Source: Bacteroidota bacterium (GTDB lineage Bacteria; Bacteroidota; Bacteroidia; NS11-12g; UBA9320). Taken from it: 64,000 bases of DNA. The notes under the pieces are model-generated. The model saw only the letters and a program-made list of their open reading frames with translations, was not told the origin of the DNA and did not search any database. The stretch covers positions 1-64,000 of the forward strand of contig JABIUV010000024.1 of NCBI GenBank assembly GCA_018700895.1, in the 5' to 3' direction. Both the position numbers and the translations under genes were made by a program. Shown here piece by piece: positions 62,639 through 64,000 of the stretch; positions within the stretch are counted from its first letter, which is position 1, and each line of letters begins with the position of its first letter.

Positions 62639-63388
62639 GTGCGATTGATATTCATACCCATAGCCGGTATAATCCTAACGGGGTTTGCCTTCTTTACAAA
62701 AAGTCGAGAAGCAGAACGCACTGCTGAAGCTCCTATATCAAAACAAGAAGATCAACGCTTTGTGGTACACGAGGCAGATATTACGCAAGGAAATCTCAGA
62801 ATGTATTGGCAAGATGACAATGGACCACTCCAAACCTTCGACAATTTGCGTAAGCATGTTGAAAAACAAAATCTCACACTCACGTTTGCTATGAACGGAG
62901 GCATGTATCTCCAAGATCACTCACCGCAGGGTTTATATATTGAAAACGGGAAAGTCATCCGACCACTTAACACCAAAACATCGGACTACGGCAATTTTTA
63001 TCTGACACCCAACGGTGTATTTTACCTGACTGATAATAACCAAGCTGTGGTGTGCAAAACAAAAGATTTTGAACCTAGTACAGCTATTGCTTACGCTACT
63101 CAATCAGGGCCTATGCTTCTGATAGACTGCACCATTCACCCTAAATTCACCCAAGGATCTAAAAACGTTCATATTCGTAATGGGGTCGGTATACTTCCCA
63201 ATGGAAATCCGCTTTTTGTCATCAGTACAGAGCGTGTAAACCTGTATGACTTCGCATCATTCTTTAAAAAACACGGCTGTAAAAATGCCTTATACCTTGA
63301 TGGATTTGTATCGCGTATCTATTGGCCTGCTCAGCAGTTAGAGCAAATGGATGGTCACTTTGGCGTACTCATAGCCGAGGTGGAGTAA
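62639..63388 (+). CDS. Phosphodiester glycosidase (NAGPA/DUF2233)-domain protein
   Basis: The 249-residue protein starts at a GTG with a signal or anchor segment (LIFIPIAGIILTGFAFFTKS). The NAGPA domain follows from about residue 42: DITQGNLRMYWQDDNG, LTFAMNGGMYLQDHSPQGLY (about 79-98), the conserved ATQSGPMLLID (about 157-167), HIRNGVGILPNG and the final CKNALYLDGFVSRIYWP with the YLDGG-like motif (here YLDGF). Related proteins cleave phosphodiester-linked sugars or modify exopolysaccharide in the periplasm or outside the cell; the exact substrate is unknown. Confidence 0.88.
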   Translation: MRLIFIPIAGIILTGFAFFTKSREAERTAEAPISKQEDQRFVVHEADITQGNLRMYWQDDNGPLQTFDNLRKHVEKQNLTLTFAMNGGMYLQDHSPQGLYIENGKVIRPLNTKTSDYGNFYLTPNGVFYLTDNNQAVVCKTKDFEPSTAIAYATQSGPMLLIDCTIHPKFTQGSKNVHIRNGVGILPNGNPLFVISTERVNLYDFASFFKKHGCKNALYLDGFVSRIYWPAQQLEQMDGHFGVLIAEVE

Positions 63389-63403
63389 ACCGATATTCTC
63401 AGA

Positions 63404-64000
63404 CTACAACGAGGTTTTTGTAAACTTCACTACTACACTTTCTCCGCCTGATATGGCTCGGAGCTGGTATATCCCATTTACCAAATCTGACACATCTATT
63501 GTCGTAGTCTTACCTTTTAGGCTCAGCACATCTACTTCCTTTACCACTCTTCCTTGTAGGTCTATCAATTCTACGCTATCCAACTTACGGTCTTGCATAA
63601 ATACAGAAAGACTATTCGCACTTGGGTTAGGATATAATTGAACGGACGAAAGGTCTACGTGTGTTCCTTGCACTAATGTATTACGCACCAAGAGCCAATA
63701 ATCAGGGTCAAACTGAAGCTCGTCTACCCGAAAACCAAGGTCGATTATCCACTCTTGATTGAGACTACTTAAATTAACCGTAAAAATACTATCACCGCTG
63801 GGGCCAATGGCTCTAAATGGAATTTTCAAAGGAAAGAAACTCACCGATGGGTGCGAGGTAGTTTGATCTATCTTAATACGCAGCTCTCCGTCATTTACTC
63901 TATTCCATCGGGTGACCAATATGGGATAACCTTCTTGGTACACGTATCTGTCAAAGAACCCATCCAGGTCTTGTCCACTTGCTGCTTCTATCGCATCTTG
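63404..64000 (-). CDS. M1-type metallopeptidase C-terminal part with T9SS type A sorting domain, cut by the right edge
   Basis: The frame is open from the right edge to a stop at 63404-63406 (198 residues seen). The first part reads EAASGQDLDGFFDRYVYQEG then YPILVTRWNRV, the end of the M1 aminopeptidase helical domain (...DLxWFFDQWLYxxGYP). The final part has LSSVQLYPNPSANSLSVFMQ, then SVELIDLQGRVVKEVDVLSL and LVNGIYQLRAISGGESVVVK, the T9SS type A C-terminal signal for secretion and surface attachment. The catalytic HEXXH region lies outside the window. Confidence 0.88.
   Translation of the reverse strand, partial: QDAIEAASGQDLDGFFDRYVYQEGYPILVTRWNRVNDGELRIKIDQTTSHPSVSFFPLKIPFRAIGPSGDSIFTVNLSSLNQEWIIDLGFRVDELQFDPDYWLLVRNTLVQGTHVDLSSVQLYPNPSANSLSVFMQDRKLDSVELIDLQGRVVKEVDVLSLKGKTTTIDVSDLVNGIYQLRAISGGESVVVKFTKTSL

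Overview
The window looks like a chromosomal segment of a member of the phylum Bacteroidota, probably a free-living Flavobacteriales/Chitinophagales-type organism. The evidence is seen in the sequence: a type IX secretion (T9SS) type B C-terminal domain at 20.1 kb and a type A sorting domain at 63.4 kb, a TonB-dependent receptor with a CarboxypepD_reg-type domain, small proteins restricted to the phylum (DUF3098, DUF2452), lipoproteins with short lipoboxes, and promoter -7 boxes of the form TAnnTTTG. I assign no genus. I see no tRNA, rRNA or CRISPR array.

Layout. 0-6.3 kb: the 5' part of a repeat-rich lipoprotein running off the left edge, then proS, a membrane protein, ccmB and accC. 6.3-14.8 kb: a damaged small gene, then a carbohydrate locus (GH13_18 phosphorylase, P-loop kinase, MFS sugar permease, TonB receptor, divergent LacI regulator) that sits exactly between an N-terminal and a C-terminal remnant of tex, both on the + strand. 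14.9-19.1 kb: DEAD-box helicase, folA, a lipoprotein and two alpha/beta hydrolases. 19.1-24 kb: nadC, a frameshifted T9SS cargo gene, upp and an IS30-type transposase relic. 24-36 kb: housekeeping and envelope genes (DUF3098, uppP, apaG, recR, ricT, holB) mixed with an ATP-grasp/PIG-L pair, a YfhO-type membrane protein and glycosyltransferases on the minus strand.

36-45.6 kb is a tightly packed + strand cluster for a surface glycan: methyltransferase, MBOAT acyltransferase plus SGNH-type partner, a MptE/DUF115-like protein, a GT2, then cyclase-family hydrolase, CMP-sugar-type cytidylyltransferase, D-2-hydroxyacid dehydrogenase and SDR, ending in a Wzx-like flippase. Most of these genes overlap by 1 to 8 bases. 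The four enzymes before the flippase look like a pathway to a CMP-activated acid, but no NeuB/KdsA-type synthase is present here.

45.7-64 kb: adk, obgE, a polytopic membrane protein, a YjjG-type HAD phosphatase, leuS, then a decaying stretch (LuxR-type HTH relic, a lipoprotein gene, and a polyphosphate kinase 2 pseudogene with several frameshifts), followed by rpmH-rnpA-yidD, an S41 protease, a TauE/SafE permease, an M28-family protein lacking key active-site residues, metF, rsgA, DUF2452, a glutathione peroxidase, a NAGPA-domain protein and the C-terminal part of an M1-type peptidase with a T9SS signal running off the right edge.

The most notable feature is gene decay and replacement. At least seven broken genes can be read directly: tex in two pieces, a 6.3 kb unknown gene, the T9SS cargo gene, IS30, GxxExxY, LuxR and PPK2. 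The strongest candidates for something new are the sugar locus that replaced the middle of tex and the CMP-acid cassette in the glycan cluster.
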